A stretch of DNA of 62,222 nt from Mediterraneibacter faecis JCM 15917 (GCA_001312505.1 BBDW01000016.1:1-62222); one strand, 5' to 3'. Shown: positions 9,965-21,239, counted from the stretch's first letter. Notes: a model not told the origin generated them from the sequence alone. Program-made: numbers and translations.

Positions 9965-11929
9965 ATGGAAAGCAACAGTAGAAAAACACAGATATTAAAA
10001 GAAATTTTTGGATACGATTCTTTCCGTAAAGGACAGGAGGAGATTGTAGATCAGATTTTGAATGGAAGAGATGTGTTGGCAATCATGCCGACCGGAGCAG
10101 GAAAGTCACTTTGTTATCAGGTTCCGGCACTTCTGATGTCTGGGATCACGATCGTAGTATCACCGCTGATTTCATTGATGATCGATCAGGTGAAGGCACT
10201 GAATGAAGCAGGAGTTCATGCAGCGTATATTAACAGTGCACTGACAGAACGGCAGATTACAAAAGCATTAGAACTGGCAGCGGCAGGCAGATATAAGATG
10301 ATCTATGTCGCTCCGGAACGCTTGTTGGCACCACGGTTTCTGGACTTTGCATGTCATACAGAACTTTCTATGGTGACAATCGATGAGGCTCACTGTATTT
10401 CCCAGTGGGGGGGACAGGATTTCCGCCCAAGTTATGTGAAGATCACAGAATTCATCCGCCAGCTTCCAAGACGCCCGGTCGTCAGTGCATTTACAGCAAC
10501 AGCAACACAGAAAGTAAGAGAAGATATTCTTGAAGTACTTGATCTTGAATCTCCTTATATAAATGTATCCGGTTTTGACAGAGAGAACCTTTACTTCGAA
10601 GTAAGACCAGCGCGTGGGAAGAAGGATGCAATTAAGGAATATCTTACACAGCACAGAGAAGACAGTGGAATTATTTACTGTGCAACAAGAAAAAATGTAG
10701 ATGAACTCTATTTGGAATTGCAGAATGCCGGATTTTCTGTCGGAAGATATCATGCAGGAATGGGGACAGAGGCAAGAAATGAAAGTCAGGAAGATTTCAT
10801 TTATGACAGGATAGAGATTATGATCGCAACGAATGCATTTGGAATGGGAATAGATAAGTCCAATGTCCGTTTTGTACTTCATTATAATATGCCGCAGAGC
10901 ATGGAAAATTATTACCAGGAGGCAGGCAGAGCCGGACGAGACGGAGAACCGGCAGAATGTATCCTTTTCTATTCACCGCAGGATATCATGATCAATCAGC
11001 TCCTGCTGGATAGTAAAGAGCAGATTGGAGAATACACAGAAGAAGAACTCCGGGTGATCCGGGAACAGGATGTTCTCCGGCTGCGTAAGATGAGTAATTA
11101 TTGTACGACAAGCATGTGTCTTAGAAAATACATATTGAATTATTTTGGACAAGAGACAGAAGAACATTGTGGGAATTGTTCCAATTGTCTGGAAGAATTC
11201 GTAGAGCTTGATGTCGGAGAGATTGCGGCAGACGTGATCGAGTGTGCGCGCGAATCCAGACAGAGATACGGTATGACAATGATCCTTTCCACACTGGCGG
11301 GAGCGAATACAGCGAAGATCAGAAGTGCAGGGATGAATGAACTTTCTGTTTATGGAAGACAGAGTAAATGCTCTCAGCAGAGGCTGAAAGACGTAGTTTA
11401 TACACTGCTCGAACACGGATACCTTCAACAGAGCGCAGATCGTTATGCGATCCTGAAACTAACAGACCGGTCAGAAGAATTACTGAAATCGAGAGAATTG
11501 AAACTTCGTTGCAAGAAGTCAGAACTTACAGAAAAGAAAAAGTCCGGAAGTGGAAAGAAAGCGTCTCATAGAAAGGGAGAGAGTTTCGGGAATCTTACAG
11601 ATAAAAGCCGAGAATTATTCGAAGAATTGCGCTCTGTGCGTTATTCTTTGGCAAAGAAAAAAGGAATTCCGCCATATATGGTCGCTTCAGATCGTACCTT
11701 ACATGAGATGTGTGTACTTGTTCCATTTGAAAAAGAGGAATTGCTTGAAGTACACGGTATGGGATTTAAGAAATATGAACAGTACGGAGCAGTTTTTCTT
11801 GATAAGATTCAAGAAGTGACAGCAGGTGATAAAAAAGGTTACGGTATATCAGAAGATGCTGATGGGACAGACGCAGTTCAGAACCAGAATCCTCTGGACA
11901 TCGGACCATTTGGAAGCGTAGAGAATTAA
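9965..11929 (+). CDS. recQ: ATP-dependent DNA helicase RecQ
   Basis: A 3'-5' superfamily 2 helicase for DNA repair and recombination, 654 residues. Motif I PTGAGKS (about residue 41), motif II IDEAH, motif III SAFTATAT, motif V/VI ATNAFGMGIDKSNVRFV and QEAGRAGRDGEP, then a RecQ zinc domain (CTTSMCLRKYILNYFG...HCGNCSNC), winged helix and C-terminal HRDC domain. A G7 tract at 10407 makes the aromatic-rich loop read SQWGGQDFRP; RecQ proteins have one residue fewer here (QWGxDFRP). That loop couples ATP hydrolysis to unwinding, so an inserted glycine would be expected to matter if real. Confidence 0.95.
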   Translation: MESNSRKTQILKEIFGYDSFRKGQEEIVDQILNGRDVLAIMPTGAGKSLCYQVPALLMSGITIVVSPLISLMIDQVKALNEAGVHAAYINSALTERQITKALELAAAGRYKMIYVAPERLLAPRFLDFACHTELSMVTIDEAHCISQWGGQDFRPSYVKITEFIRQLPRRPVVSAFTATATQKVREDILEVLDLESPYINVSGFDRENLYFEVRPARGKKDAIKEYLTQHREDSGIIYCATRKNVDELYLELQNAGFSVGRYHAGMGTEARNESQEDFIYDRIEIMIATNAFGMGIDKSNVRFVLHYNMPQSMENYYQEAGRAGRDGEPAECILFYSPQDIMINQLLLDSKEQIGEYTEEELRVIREQDVLRLRKMSNYCTTSMCLRKYILNYFGQETEEHCGNCSNCLEEFVELDVGEIAADVIECARESRQRYGMTMILSTLAGANTAKIRSAGMNELSVYGRQSKCSQQRLKDVVYTLLEHGYLQQSADRYAILKLTDRSEELLKSRELKLRCKKSELTEKKKSGSGKKASHRKGESFGNLTDKSRELFEELRSVRYSLAKKKGIPPYMVASDRTLHEMCVLVPFEKEELLEVHGMGFKKYEQYGAVFLDKIQEVTAGDKKGYGISEDADGTDAVQNQNPLDIGPFGSVEN

Positions 11930-11966
11930 CAGCAAAAAAGAAGTAAAAGAAAGAAGTGACATAAAA

Positions 11967-14120
11967 GTGTCTGTAAAAATATTTCCAACATTAAAAAATT
12001 ATAAAAAAGAATATTTGCCAAAAGATATTTTAAGCGGAATTATCATGGTAGCGGTCTCAATTCCAATCTCTATGGGGTATGCACAGATCGCAGGTGTTCC
12101 GGCGGTGTATGGACTTTATGGATCTGTTCTGCCGATCCTGCTATTTGCCATGCTCTCAACTTCAAAACAGTTTATCTTCGGAGTAGATGCGGCACCGGCG
12201 GCAATTGTCGGAGCTGCACTGGCAACACTTGGAGTGACGGCAGAATCAGCCAGGCATTGCAGTATGTACCATTGATCGCATTGTTTACAGGACTCTGGTT
12301 ATTGTTGTTTTATCTTTTACATGCAGATAAGATTGTTGATTTTATCTCAACACCGGTTATGGGTGGATTTATCAGTGGTATTGCAGTGACAATTATTATG
12401 ATGCAGATTCCGAAACTGATGGGAAGCCCGGCGGGGACTGGAGAATTCATAGAACTTGCAGAACACATTTTTCTGGCAATCACAAAGATAAACTGGTTGT
12501 CCTTTGGAATGGGAATTGGAGCACTTGTAATCTTGATTGTATCCAAAAAACTGATTCCAAAGTTCCCGATGGCAATCGTTATTATGATTGTCGGAGTTCT
12601 CTCGACAATTGTCTTTCATGTAAACCAGTATGGTGTAGTTCTCCTGCAGGCAGTTCAACCAGGGCTTCCGCGGCTTATTTTCCCGGATTTTACAGATCAA
12701 TCTTACCCAGGCTGTGGGAAGAGCACTTATGGTTGCTGTTGTGATCATGGCAGAGACACTTTTGTCAGAGAACAATTTTGCATCCAAAAACGGATATGAA
12801 CTGGATGACCGTCAGGAAATCCTTGCCTGTGCCGCAGGAAATCTTGCTGCCGGTGCAGTTGGATGCTGCCCGGTAAATGGAAGTATTTCCAGGACTTCCA
12901 TGAATGAACAGTATGGAGGAAAGACACAGGTTGTATCCATTACAGCGGGACTGACCATGGCAGTTGTACTTATAGGTGCAACCGGATTTATCGAATATCT
13001 TCCGGTTCCGGTATTGACGGCAATCGTAATCTCTGCACTGATGAATGTTGTAGAGACACATCTTGCAGTACGCTTGTTTAAAGTAAGCAGAAACGAATTC
13101 TATATTTTTATTGCAGCAGGGATCGGTGTGCTGTTCCTTGGTACGATTTACGGAGTTGTGATCGGAATTTTGTTATCTTTTGTTGCAGTGATTTTAAGGG
13201 CTACAAACCCTCCGAGATCTTTCCGTGGAATGATTCCGGGAAAAGAAGTTTATTATGATCTGGAGAGAAACCGTTTTGCATATCCAATCAAGCATGTGAT
13301 TATTTACAGATTTAGCGAGAACCTTTTCTTTGCAAATATCAAAGTGCTGGTTTCAGATATTGAAAACAGTATCAAAGAGGATACAAAGGCCGTAATTCTG
13401 GACGCATCAGCAATCAACAGCCTGGATATTACAGCGGCAGATGCTCTCGAAATGCTTGCAGCAAGTCTGAAAAAACGTGGAATTAAGTTCTATATCACAG
13501 AACATTCCAGAGAAGTTAACGATCAGATGAGAAAGCTTGGAATCGGACATCTGATCAAAGAAGGTGCTGTGCGAAGAACAATTCTTGCGGCACTTCATGA
13601 TGCGGGGGGGATTGAGCAGCCTTGCCCATTGGATATTCCAGAAGAAGATCTCGAAAAACTTAAGCGAAGAGAATATTTTTCCCTTCCTGCAGAAGAAGAA
13701 AATACACTGGAAGAGTTTGCATGGGCATTTGGTGATGATGCAGTCAAAGAAATTGAGAAACGAGTGCTTTCTATTGTGAAGCAGATCCATGAGATTACAG
13801 ATCTCGAGAAACTTTCCGAAGAAGGAATCGAAGAAAAACTGGAATTTTGGAATTCACTTGGAGCACTTGATGAAGATGAGTTGCTCCGCAGAATGGAGCT
13901 TCACTTAGATGATCTTCCAAGTGATGTAAAAGAAAACAAAAAACTCGTCATTGAATTGATCGAGCGTAGAAGAAGAAAACTTAGAGATCGTCTTCTGAAA
14001 GAGCATCCAGAGATTGTTGAGCATATTGAAGAGCGAAGAGAGCGGCTGGAGCGAAGACTTGAGAAACAGAATCCAGATGCAGTAAAGCGTCTGAAACACT
14101 GGAAAGATGAAGAATTCTAA
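11967..14120 (+). CDS. SulP family anion permease with STAS domain and long charged C-terminal extension (two frame breaks)
   Basis: An SLC26/SulP transporter, 717 residues, with about a dozen membrane segments from GIIMVAVSIPISMGYAQIAGV to YGVVIGILLSFVAVIL, then a STAS domain (residues about 430-540, VILDASAINSLDITAADAL). Substrate could be sulfate, bicarbonate or another anion. The frame breaks at about 12255 (one base missing, LGVTAESAEALQYVPL when restored) and 12700 (DFTDxNLTQAVGRALM). After the STAS domain there are some 150 highly charged helical residues rich in E-R-R-x-R-L, unusual in length for the family. GTG start at 11967; recQ lies 37 nt upstream. Confidence 0.88.
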
Positions 14121-14217
14121 AGAACAATCTTTAAGATTCTTAATAAATCATTAGGATTGTTAAAGTTCCCTTGTTTCTGCAAAAAAGGAATGCTATGATT
14201 AATATGGAAGAAAAAGT

Positions 14218-14244
14218 CAGGGGGACAATTTTGATTGTCCCCTG
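14218..14244 (+). terminator. Hairpin between the SulP and deacetylase genes
   Basis: CAGGGGGACAAT and ATTGTCCCCTG pair around TTTG. The left arm has five Gs and the right arm four Cs, so one G is unpaired. There is no clear T-run, so terminator strength is uncertain. Confidence 0.5.
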
Positions 14245-14278
14245 ATTCTAAGAATAGAAAAGAAAAAAAGGGATAAGC

Positions 14279-15820
14279 ATGTGGTCTAAAGAAACAAAAG
14301 AAGAAAAAGAACGCAAGAAAGAACAAGCGTTTTATGAACATTATGGCGCGATGGGAAAAAGCACAGATTCCATTAGAAAAGAGTGGGAGAGGCGCAAGAG
14401 GAATGAACAACGCATTCGACGCCTCAAGAGACGAAGGAGAATTGCAATCATATTGATTCTGTTCGTTGTATTAGTTCCGGCAGTTTCAACATTTACTTAT
14501 TTTAAAATGAATCCGATTGTATTACGGAGTAAAGTGATCGCGCAGGAAAAGAAGGAAAGTATGGATCTAATGTCCAACATCCGTTTCGTTGTTGGTGGGA
14601 AAGCGAAAGATGTGAAGACAGAAGGGAAAGTAGATACGAATAAAGAAGGAAAATATACGGTTTACTATGTCTATGGTAAACAAAAAGTAAAAGCTGAAGT
14701 CGAAGTTAAGGATACAAAAGCACCTGAGCTTAAAATGAAAGACAGTTATACAACAGAACTTCCGAAAGATATCAAGCCGGAAGATTTTGTAGAATCAGTA
14801 AAAGATGCATCAGATGTCACACTTGAATTTGTCGGACAGGATTCCTGGGAGAAGAAAGGAAAATACGGAGTAACTGTTGCTGCAACAGATAGTGACGGTC
14901 ATAAAACAGAAGGTAAATCAACACTGAATCTGGAAGAGGATACAACAGGACCGACGATTGAAGGAGCAGATGATAAAGAACTTGCACAGGGCGATACGAT
15001 GGACTTTAATGAAGGGGGGGTTACGATAAAGGATGATATGGATCCAGAGCCAACATTGGAAGTACAGGGTGCTGACAAAGTGGATTTTGCAACACCGGGA
15101 ACCTATATTGTTACCTATCTTGCAAAAGACCGTTCCGGAAACGAGACAAAGATTGAGCGAAAGATCAAAGTGAAAGAGAATCCGGATTGGAATGAGAAAG
15201 TTGTTTATCTGACTTTCGATGATGGTCCGTCAGAGAATACCGGAAAGATTCTTGATATCCTGAAAGAAAAAAATGCAAAGGCAACCTTCTTCGTCACAGG
15301 AAATAATCAGGAACATGATGCTATGATAAAAAGAGCCTTTTCCGAAGGACATTCGATTGGACTTCATACCTATACACATGATTATGCAACAGTTTACGCA
15401 TCCGAAGATGCATACTTCGCAGATCTGCAGAAAGTATCGGATCTGGTAGAGAGTATCACAGGAACGAAATCCATGATCATTCGTTTCCCGGGAGGATCCA
15501 GCAACACCGTCAGTGCAAAATATGTCAAAGGATTGATGACAACACTTACGAAAGCAGTGAGAGACAAAGGATATCAGTATTTTGACTGGAACTGTGATTC
15601 TACTGACGCAAGCGGAAATAATGTGCCGGTAGAAAAGCTGGTTTCCAACGCAACATCCTGCACGGCAAATCATGTTGATATTCTGATGCATGATACAGAT
15701 GCAAAAGATACAACCGTACAGGCATTGCCACAGATTATTGATTACTATAGAAGTCAGGGATACACATTCAAAGGACTGACCGTTGATAGTGTGGCAGCGC
15801 ACCATGGAGTGAATAATTGA
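14279..15820 (+). CDS. Membrane-anchored polysaccharide deacetylase with Ig-like repeats
   Basis: A 513-residue surface enzyme. A basic cytoplasmic N-terminus (residues 1-58) is followed by one membrane segment (about 59-80, IAIILILFVVLVPAVSTFTYF), then DUF5011-type Ig-like repeats (about 100-300) and a NodB-type carbohydrate esterase 4 domain. Catalytic motifs are visible: TFDDGPSEN (motif 1), GLHTYTHDY (motif 2, the H-x-x-x-H zinc ligands), RFPGGSSNT (motif 3), FDWNCDS and ILMHDT. Best fit is a peptidoglycan N-acetylglucosamine deacetylase of the PgdA group, giving lysozyme resistance. A G7 tract at 15014 adds a glycine in NEGGVTI. Confidence 0.88.
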   Translation: MWSKETKEEKERKKEQAFYEHYGAMGKSTDSIRKEWERRKRNEQRIRRLKRRRRIAIILILFVVLVPAVSTFTYFKMNPIVLRSKVIAQEKKESMDLMSNIRFVVGGKAKDVKTEGKVDTNKEGKYTVYYVYGKQKVKAEVEVKDTKAPELKMKDSYTTELPKDIKPEDFVESVKDASDVTLEFVGQDSWEKKGKYGVTVAATDSDGHKTEGKSTLNLEEDTTGPTIEGADDKELAQGDTMDFNEGGVTIKDDMDPEPTLEVQGADKVDFATPGTYIVTYLAKDRSGNETKIERKIKVKENPDWNEKVVYLTFDDGPSENTGKILDILKEKNAKATFFVTGNNQEHDAMIKRAFSEGHSIGLHTYTHDYATVYASEDAYFADLQKVSDLVESITGTKSMIIRFPGGSSNTVSAKYVKGLMTTLTKAVRDKGYQYFDWNCDSTDASGNNVPVEKLVSNATSCTANHVDILMHDTDAKDTTVQALPQIIDYYRSQGYTFKGLTVDSVAAHHGVNN

Positions 15821-15831
15821 TAAAGATTAGA

Positions 15832-16250
15832 AAGAGCCAGGACAGGCACAACACATGTCGCTGTGCAATCCAAATTTGCATTTTTTCATCAAAATTGTGT
15901 AAATTATTTTTGCACTTTTGTCGAACGTCAAATAAACGAAATAGTTTACAAAACAGACATAGATGATAGTGTTTTTGGGAAAATCTAAGAAAATGGTTTT
16001 AGTACCCAATTTTTCCTCTATGTTGATTTTGTAAAGTCCTTGAATTTAAGGCATTTTCGAGGGTCAAAAACATAATGAAATACCAATTTCATTCAAACTC
16101 AAAATCCACATGAAAAAGTAAAAATAAAGGTACTAGACTTAGCGAATTGCTGGTTTAGTACCCTTTTATAAAACGCAAAAATTATTTGCCCCCCCAAAAG
16201 TGCAAAATTAGATTACACATTGACAACACACGGTGTCTGTTCTGGCTCTT
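15832..16250. mobile_element. MITE-like element with long imperfect terminal inverted repeats
   Basis: A 419-nt stretch without a gene between two convergent genes. Its ends are inverted copies: AAGAGCCAGGACAGGCAC at the left against AAGAGCCAGAACAGACAC (reverse complement of the right end), and the likeness continues for about 50 nt to AATTTGCA/AATTTTGCA. The inside is AT-rich and has two near-identical GGTTTTAGTACCC / GGTTTAGTACCC boxes (about 15994 and 16151) plus a C7 tract. No coding capacity. It may also serve as the shared transcription stop for the two flanking genes. Confidence 0.55.
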
Positions 16251-16262
16251 GATCATTATATC

Positions 16263-17897
16263 TTAATCCTCATCATCTGTCTGTACAGAGTAAGTCTGTC
16301 TCTTTCTGGCCATCTCATCGCTCTCAAGATATTCATCATAAGTTGTGATCTTATCGATCAGCTTACCGCCCGGAACAATCTCCATGATACGGTTCGCTGT
16401 TGTCTGTACGATCTGGTGGTCTCTGGAAGTAAAGAGAAGTACTCCAGGGAATTTGATCAGACCATTGTTGAGTGCTGTGATAGACTCCATATCCAGGTGG
16501 TTCGTTGGCTCATCAAGAAGCAGTACATTTGCTCCTGAGATCATCATCTTGGAGAGCAGGCAGCGAACTTTCTCACCACCGGAAAGTACAGCAACTTTCT
16601 TCACTCCGTCTTCACCGGAGAAGAGCATTCTTCCAAGGAATCCACGAACATAAGTTACATCCTTTTCCTCAGAGTACTGTGTCAGCCACTCTGTGATATT
16701 GTAGTCATTGTCGAATTCTCCGCCGAAATCCTTCGGGAAGTAAGCCTGAGAAGTTGTAACTCCCCATTTATATGTTCCCTCATCCGGTTCCATCTCGCCA
16801 ATCAGGATTTTGAAGAGGATTGTCTTAGCAAATTCATTTCCACCAACGAAAGCAACTTTATCCTCACGGCCAAGTGTGAATGTAAGATTATCAAGAATCT
16901 TTTCGCCGTCAATTGTCTTGGAAAGTCCTTCTACAGTGAGAACTTCATTACCAATCTCACGGTTCGGACGGAAGTCAATGTAAGGATATTTACGGCTGGA
17001 AGGTCTGATCTCATCAAGCTGGATTTTCTCCAGGGCACGCTTTCTGGAAGTAGCCTGTTTGGACTTGGAAGCGTTCGCACTGAATCGGGAAATAAATTCC
17101 TGCAGCTCTTTGATCTTTTCTTCTTTTTTCTTGTTGGCCTCTTTCATCTGACGGATCAGCAGCTGGCTTGACTCATACCAGAAGTCATAGTTTCCTGCGT
17201 AAAGCTGGATCTTACCGTAATCGATATCGGCAATCTGTGTACATACCTTGTTCAGGAAGTAACGGTCATGGGATACAACGATAACTGTGTTGTCAAAGTT
17301 GATCAGGAATTCTTCCAACCATGCGATTGCATCAAGATCCAAGTGGTTGGTAGGCTCGTCAAGAAGCAGGATATCCGGATTTCCGAACAATGCCTGTGCA
17401 AGAAGAACCTTGACCTTCTCAGAACCTGTCAGGTCTTTCATCAGTTTATAATGAAGCTCTGTCTCGATACCAAGTCCGTTCAGGAGGTTGGCAGCATCAG
17501 ATTCTGCTTCCCATCCATCCATTGTAGCGAACTCAGCTTCCAGCTCACTTGCTTTGATTCCGTCTTCATCTGTGAAATCTTCTTTTGCGTAAATTTCTTC
17601 TTTCTCTTTCATGATTTCATACAGACGTGCATTTCCCATGATAACTGTATCAAGAACAGGGAATTCGTCATATTTGAAATGATCCTGCTGAAGGAAAGAA
17701 AGTCTCTCGCCCGGGGAGATAACTACATCACCGGATGTCGGCTCAAGCTGTCCGGAAAGAATCTTAAGAAATGTAGATTTACCGGCACCGTTCGCACCGA
17801 TCATTCCGTAGCAGTTCCCTTCTGTGAATTTGATGTTAACATCTTCGAACAGCGCCTTTTTCCCGACGCGAAGGGTTACGTTATTTGCACTAATCAT
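16263..17897 (-). CDS. ABC-F family ATPase (YbiT-like)
   Basis: A soluble ribosome-associated ATPase of 544 residues with two ABC domains and no membrane segments. Domain 1: GANGAGKST (Walker A), LTGSEKVKVLLAQAL (signature) and LLLDEPTNHLD (Walker B). A charged linker (residues about 235-305, KKKEEKIKELQEFISRF) is the P-site tRNA interaction motif region. Domain 2: the Walker A position reads GGNEFAKT, altered from GxNGxGKT, then LSGGEKVRCLLSKMM and LLLDEPTNHLD. ABC-F proteins act on stalled ribosomes or antibiotic-blocked ribosomes. The ATG at 17897 follows AAGGAGA; upstream in-frame codons lack a ribosome binding site. Confidence 0.92.
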   Translation of the reverse strand: MISANNVTLRVGKKALFEDVNIKFTEGNCYGMIGANGAGKSTFLKILSGQLEPTSGDVVISPGERLSFLQQDHFKYDEFPVLDTVIMGNARLYEIMKEKEEIYAKEDFTDEDGIKASELEAEFATMDGWEAESDAANLLNGLGIETELHYKLMKDLTGSEKVKVLLAQALFGNPDILLLDEPTNHLDLDAIAWLEEFLINFDNTVIVVSHDRYFLNKVCTQIADIDYGKIQLYAGNYDFWYESSQLLIRQMKEANKKKEEKIKELQEFISRFSANASKSKQATSRKRALEKIQLDEIRPSSRKYPYIDFRPNREIGNEVLTVEGLSKTIDGEKILDNLTFTLGREDKVAFVGGNEFAKTILFKILIGEMEPDEGTYKWGVTTSQAYFPKDFGGEFDNDYNITEWLTQYSEEKDVTYVRGFLGRMLFSGEDGVKKVAVLSGGEKVRCLLSKMMISGANVLLLDEPTNHLDMESITALNNGLIKFPGVLLFTSRDHQIVQTTANRIMEIVPGGKLIDKITTYDEYLESDEMARKRQTYSVQTDDED

Positions 17898-18088
17898 TTG
17901 AAAGTCTCCTTGTAAATAAATTAGAATTGTGATTACGTTGTTATAATTGTCCTTTTTCAAATACGTGTGAATAAGAACATACCAATCCATATATTAACAT
18001 AGAAGAAAGGGTGCTGACAAGTACTGAAATAGAAAAATGCATACGAAAAAGCAGGGCAAACTGTGTGAAAATGTATAAGAACTAATCC

Positions 18089-18117
18089 TTGTTCTTTCCA
18101 TTGTAAAAAGTTATAAT
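18089..18117 (+). promoter_or_regulatory. Candidate sigma-A promoter of the patatin-ppk unit
   Basis: TTGTTC (18089-18094), 17-nt spacer, TATAAT (18112-18117); leader of about 45 nt. Confidence 0.6.
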
Positions 18118-18166
18118 GTTACTAAGAATCTCACAATATAAATAGCAGTAGAAAAGAGGAGAAACC

Positions 18167-19030
18167 ATGGCACTTAAGAAAGCAACAATCGTACTGGAAG
18201 GTGGAGCAACAAGAGGCATATTTACTTCTGGTGCTCTGGATTACCTTATGGAACAGGATATTTATTTTTCAGATGTGATCGGTGTGTCTGCCGGCGCATG
18301 TAATGCAGTAGATTATGTTTCCAGACAGCCGGGACGTACAAGAGACTGTATGATTCCGAATACAAAAGATATGAAGTATATTAATGGAGTGAAAGATACG
18401 ATCAGGGAGAAAAGTCTGATGAATATGGATTTGATTTTTGATAAATATCCGAATGAACTGATCCCATTTGATTTTGATACATATTTTCAGTCAGAGATGC
18501 ACTGTGAGCTGGTAACGACAAACTGTCTGACTGGAAATGCAGAATATATGACGGAAACAGAAGATCCTGACCGATTGATGAAGATCTGTCGTGCATCAAG
18601 CAGCATGCCGCTTGTGACTCCGATGGTGAATATTGACGGTGTCCCGTATCTGGATGGCGGACTTGCAGATTCTGTTCCAATCCGTCGTGCACAGAAGCTT
18701 GGGAATGAGAAGATCATAGTGATCCTGACGAGAAATCAGGGCTATCGTAAGAAAGTAATCTCATCGGCAGTGCAGAAGCTTTACAGACAGGCATATAAGT
18801 CCTATCCGAATGCAGTCCGGACAATCTTCAGAAGAAGTTTTATCTATAATAAGACGATGAATTATCTGGACCAGCTTGAAAAGCGAGGAGAGATTTATGT
18901 TCTTCGTCCACATGTAAAACCAGTATCACGGCTCGAACAGCATCCGGATGTCCTGCATGCATTTTATGAGCATGGATATCATCTGATGGAGCGAAAGACA
19001 GAAGAAATGCTGAAGTATCTTGAACAGTAA
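18167..19030 (+). CDS. Patatin-like phospholipase family protein
   Basis: A 287-residue predicted lipid acyl hydrolase. It has the oxyanion-hole segment [10 protein letters not shown], the nucleophile elbow GVSAG (G-x-S-x-G) and the dyad aspartate in [12 protein letters not shown] (DGG instead of the commoner DGA). The C-terminal 90 residues are charged and helical. Substrate unknown. GAGGAG precedes the ATG. The ppk gene starts 50 nt later on the same strand, suggesting one transcript. Confidence 0.88.
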   Translation: MALKKATIVLEGGATRGIFTSGALDYLMEQDIYFSDVIGVSAGACNAVDYVSRQPGRTRDCMIPNTKDMKYINGVKDTIREKSLMNMDLIFDKYPNELIPFDFDTYFQSEMHCELVTTNCLTGNAEYMTETEDPDRLMKICRASSSMPLVTPMVNIDGVPYLDGGLADSVPIRRAQKLGNEKIIVILTRNQGYRKKVISSAVQKLYRQAYKSYPNAVRTIFRRSFIYNKTMNYLDQLEKRGEIYVLRPHVKPVSRLEQHPDVLHAFYEHGYHLMERKTEEMLKYLEQ

Positions 19031-19080
19031 TAAAAATAAATCGACTTGTTAAAAGAAGAGAGAAAAGGGAGTTGAGTTAT

Positions 19081-21210
19081 ATGAGAGAGATTTTAGAAGA
19101 AACTCAGAACCGTGAATTATCGTGGCTTCGGTTCAACCAGCGCGTTCTCGAAGAAGCACGGGACGAGACAGTTCCTTTGATGGAACGTATGAAATTTGTA
19201 GCTATTTTCACAAGCAACTTAGACGAGTTTTTTATGATCCGCGTAGGAAGTCTGTATGATATGGCATCAGCAGACAGCAAAAAGATCGATCAGCGATCTG
19301 GTATGACAGCAAAACAGCAGTTAGATGCAATTTATCGAGCTGTTTCCCCCACTTTACAAGGAACGAGATAAGACATATGCAGAGATCAAGAAACAGTTAA
19401 GTCCGTATGGTGTCTGCGGTCTTGACTTCAGGGAACTGGAACAGCAGGAGAAGAAGTTTGTAAAGAAATATTTCAAAGAAGAAGTAATGCCGGTGCTTTC
19501 CCCACAGATCGTAGATGCGAACCATCCGTTCCCACATCTGTTAAGTAAAGAACTGTATGTGGTTGCGAATCTGAAGCAGGGAGACAAGACGATGCTCGGA
19601 ATCATCCCGGTACCACAATATATTTCTAATATTCTCTATCTTCCGGGGTATGACATCCGTTATATCCGTATGGAAAAGATTATCCTGGAATTTATTGATC
19701 TTGTTTTTGACCAGTATCAGATCTCAGACAAGAATTATATTCGTGTAACGAGAAATGCAGATGTATCACCGGATGATGAAGCTTATGCAGACAGTGGAGA
19801 TTTCCGTCATGTGATGCAGGAGACACTTCACAAGAGAAGAAGGATGGCCGTTGTCCGTCTTGAGGCAGCCAATTCTCTGAGTAAAGAGATGGAGAAATAT
19901 TTCTGTGAGAAATTCAATATCCATCCGGAATGCATTTTCCGAACAAAGATGCCGATGAAGCTGGACTTTATCTTTGCAATCGCTGATAAACTTCCGGATT
20001 CGAAGAAAACAACGCTCGTGGATGTACCATTTTCTCCGCAGCCGTCTTCCATGCTTGCAGAGGGTAAGGTGATTCCGCAGATAAAGAAGAAAGATGTACT
20101 CCTTTGCTATCCATACGAAAGCATGGAACCGTTCCTCCAGCTGATCAAAGAAGCATCAACAGACCCGGAAGTCTGACGATCAAGATCACAATCTATCGTC
20201 TGGCGAAGAAAGCACGACTTGTAGAATATCTCTGTGCAGCGGCTGAGAATGGAAAAGAGGTTACGGTTCTGATCGAGCTGAGAGCACGTTTTGATGAGCA
20301 GAACAACATTGACTGGTCCGAGCGTCTGGAAGAGGCCGGATGCCGTGTTCTGTACGGATTCGAGGGTTATAAGGTACACTCCAAGATCTGCCTGATCACA
20401 TACAGAAACCGTACCGGAATTCATTACATTACACAGATTGGAACCGGAAATTATAACGAAAAGACAGCGAAGATGTATACCGATTACTCGCTGATGACAA
20501 GCAGACAAGAGATTGGTGAAGACGCAGCAGTCTTTTTCCAGAATATGTCGATCAGCAATCTGAATGGAGTTTACAAGCATCTGATTGTTTCACCGACAAG
20601 CCTGAAACAGAAAGTACTTGCCTTGATGGATGAAGAAATTGCAAAAGGTGAGAGCGGAAGAATCATTATGAAAATGAATTCTGTTACGGACATGGATTTC
20701 ATTCGCAAAGTAACAGAAGCATCTCAGGCAGGGGGGGTGAAGATAGATCTGATCGTGCGTGGAATCTGCTGTATCCTCCCGGGAATCAAGGGAAAGACAG
20801 AGAATCTGCGTGTGACAAGTATCGTCGGAAGATATCTGGAGCATCCAAGACTTTTCGTCTTCGGAAAAGGAGCAGATGCCAAGATGTATATCGGTTCTGC
20901 AGATATGATGACGAGAAATACAGAGAAGCGTGTAGAAGTCGCGTGCCCGGTCTATGATGTAGAGATCCGGAAACGCCTGTTCCATCAGCTTCATGTGATG
21001 CTCTCTGACAATGTGAAAGCCCGTGCGATGACAAGTGACGGAACATATGTGAAGAAACCGGTGGAAGACGGAGCAAATCTTGTGAATGCACAGGAGACCT
21101 TTATGCGAGAAGCATCACAGGCAAAACGTCCGGCTGCAGCCAATGTGCCGAAGAAGAAAAAAGAAGGATTCTTAACAGCTGTACTGAAGATTTTCAGAAA
21201 AAAACAATAG
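19081..21210 (+). CDS. ppk: Polyphosphate kinase (two frame breaks)
   Basis: Polyphosphate kinase 1, making polyphosphate from ATP, 709 residues after repair. N domain ([20 protein letters not shown]), head domain ([12 protein letters not shown]), then the catalytic C1/C2 domains with [10 protein letters not shown] (catalytic histidine) and [20 protein letters not shown], and [13 protein letters not shown]. One extra C at about 19345 and one missing C at about 20175 break the frame; repaired joins read [11 protein letters not shown] and [20 protein letters not shown]7 tract at 20731 adds a glycine ([13 protein letters not shown]). The ATG at 19081 follows GGGAG. Confidence 0.9.
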
Positions 21211-21239
21211 AAGGACGAGAGATGGAGGAGCAGAGAAAG

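Noticed and set aside
10268..10882. Long minus-strand open frame inside recQ
   Set aside because: Shadow of the recQ reading frame with no independent support.
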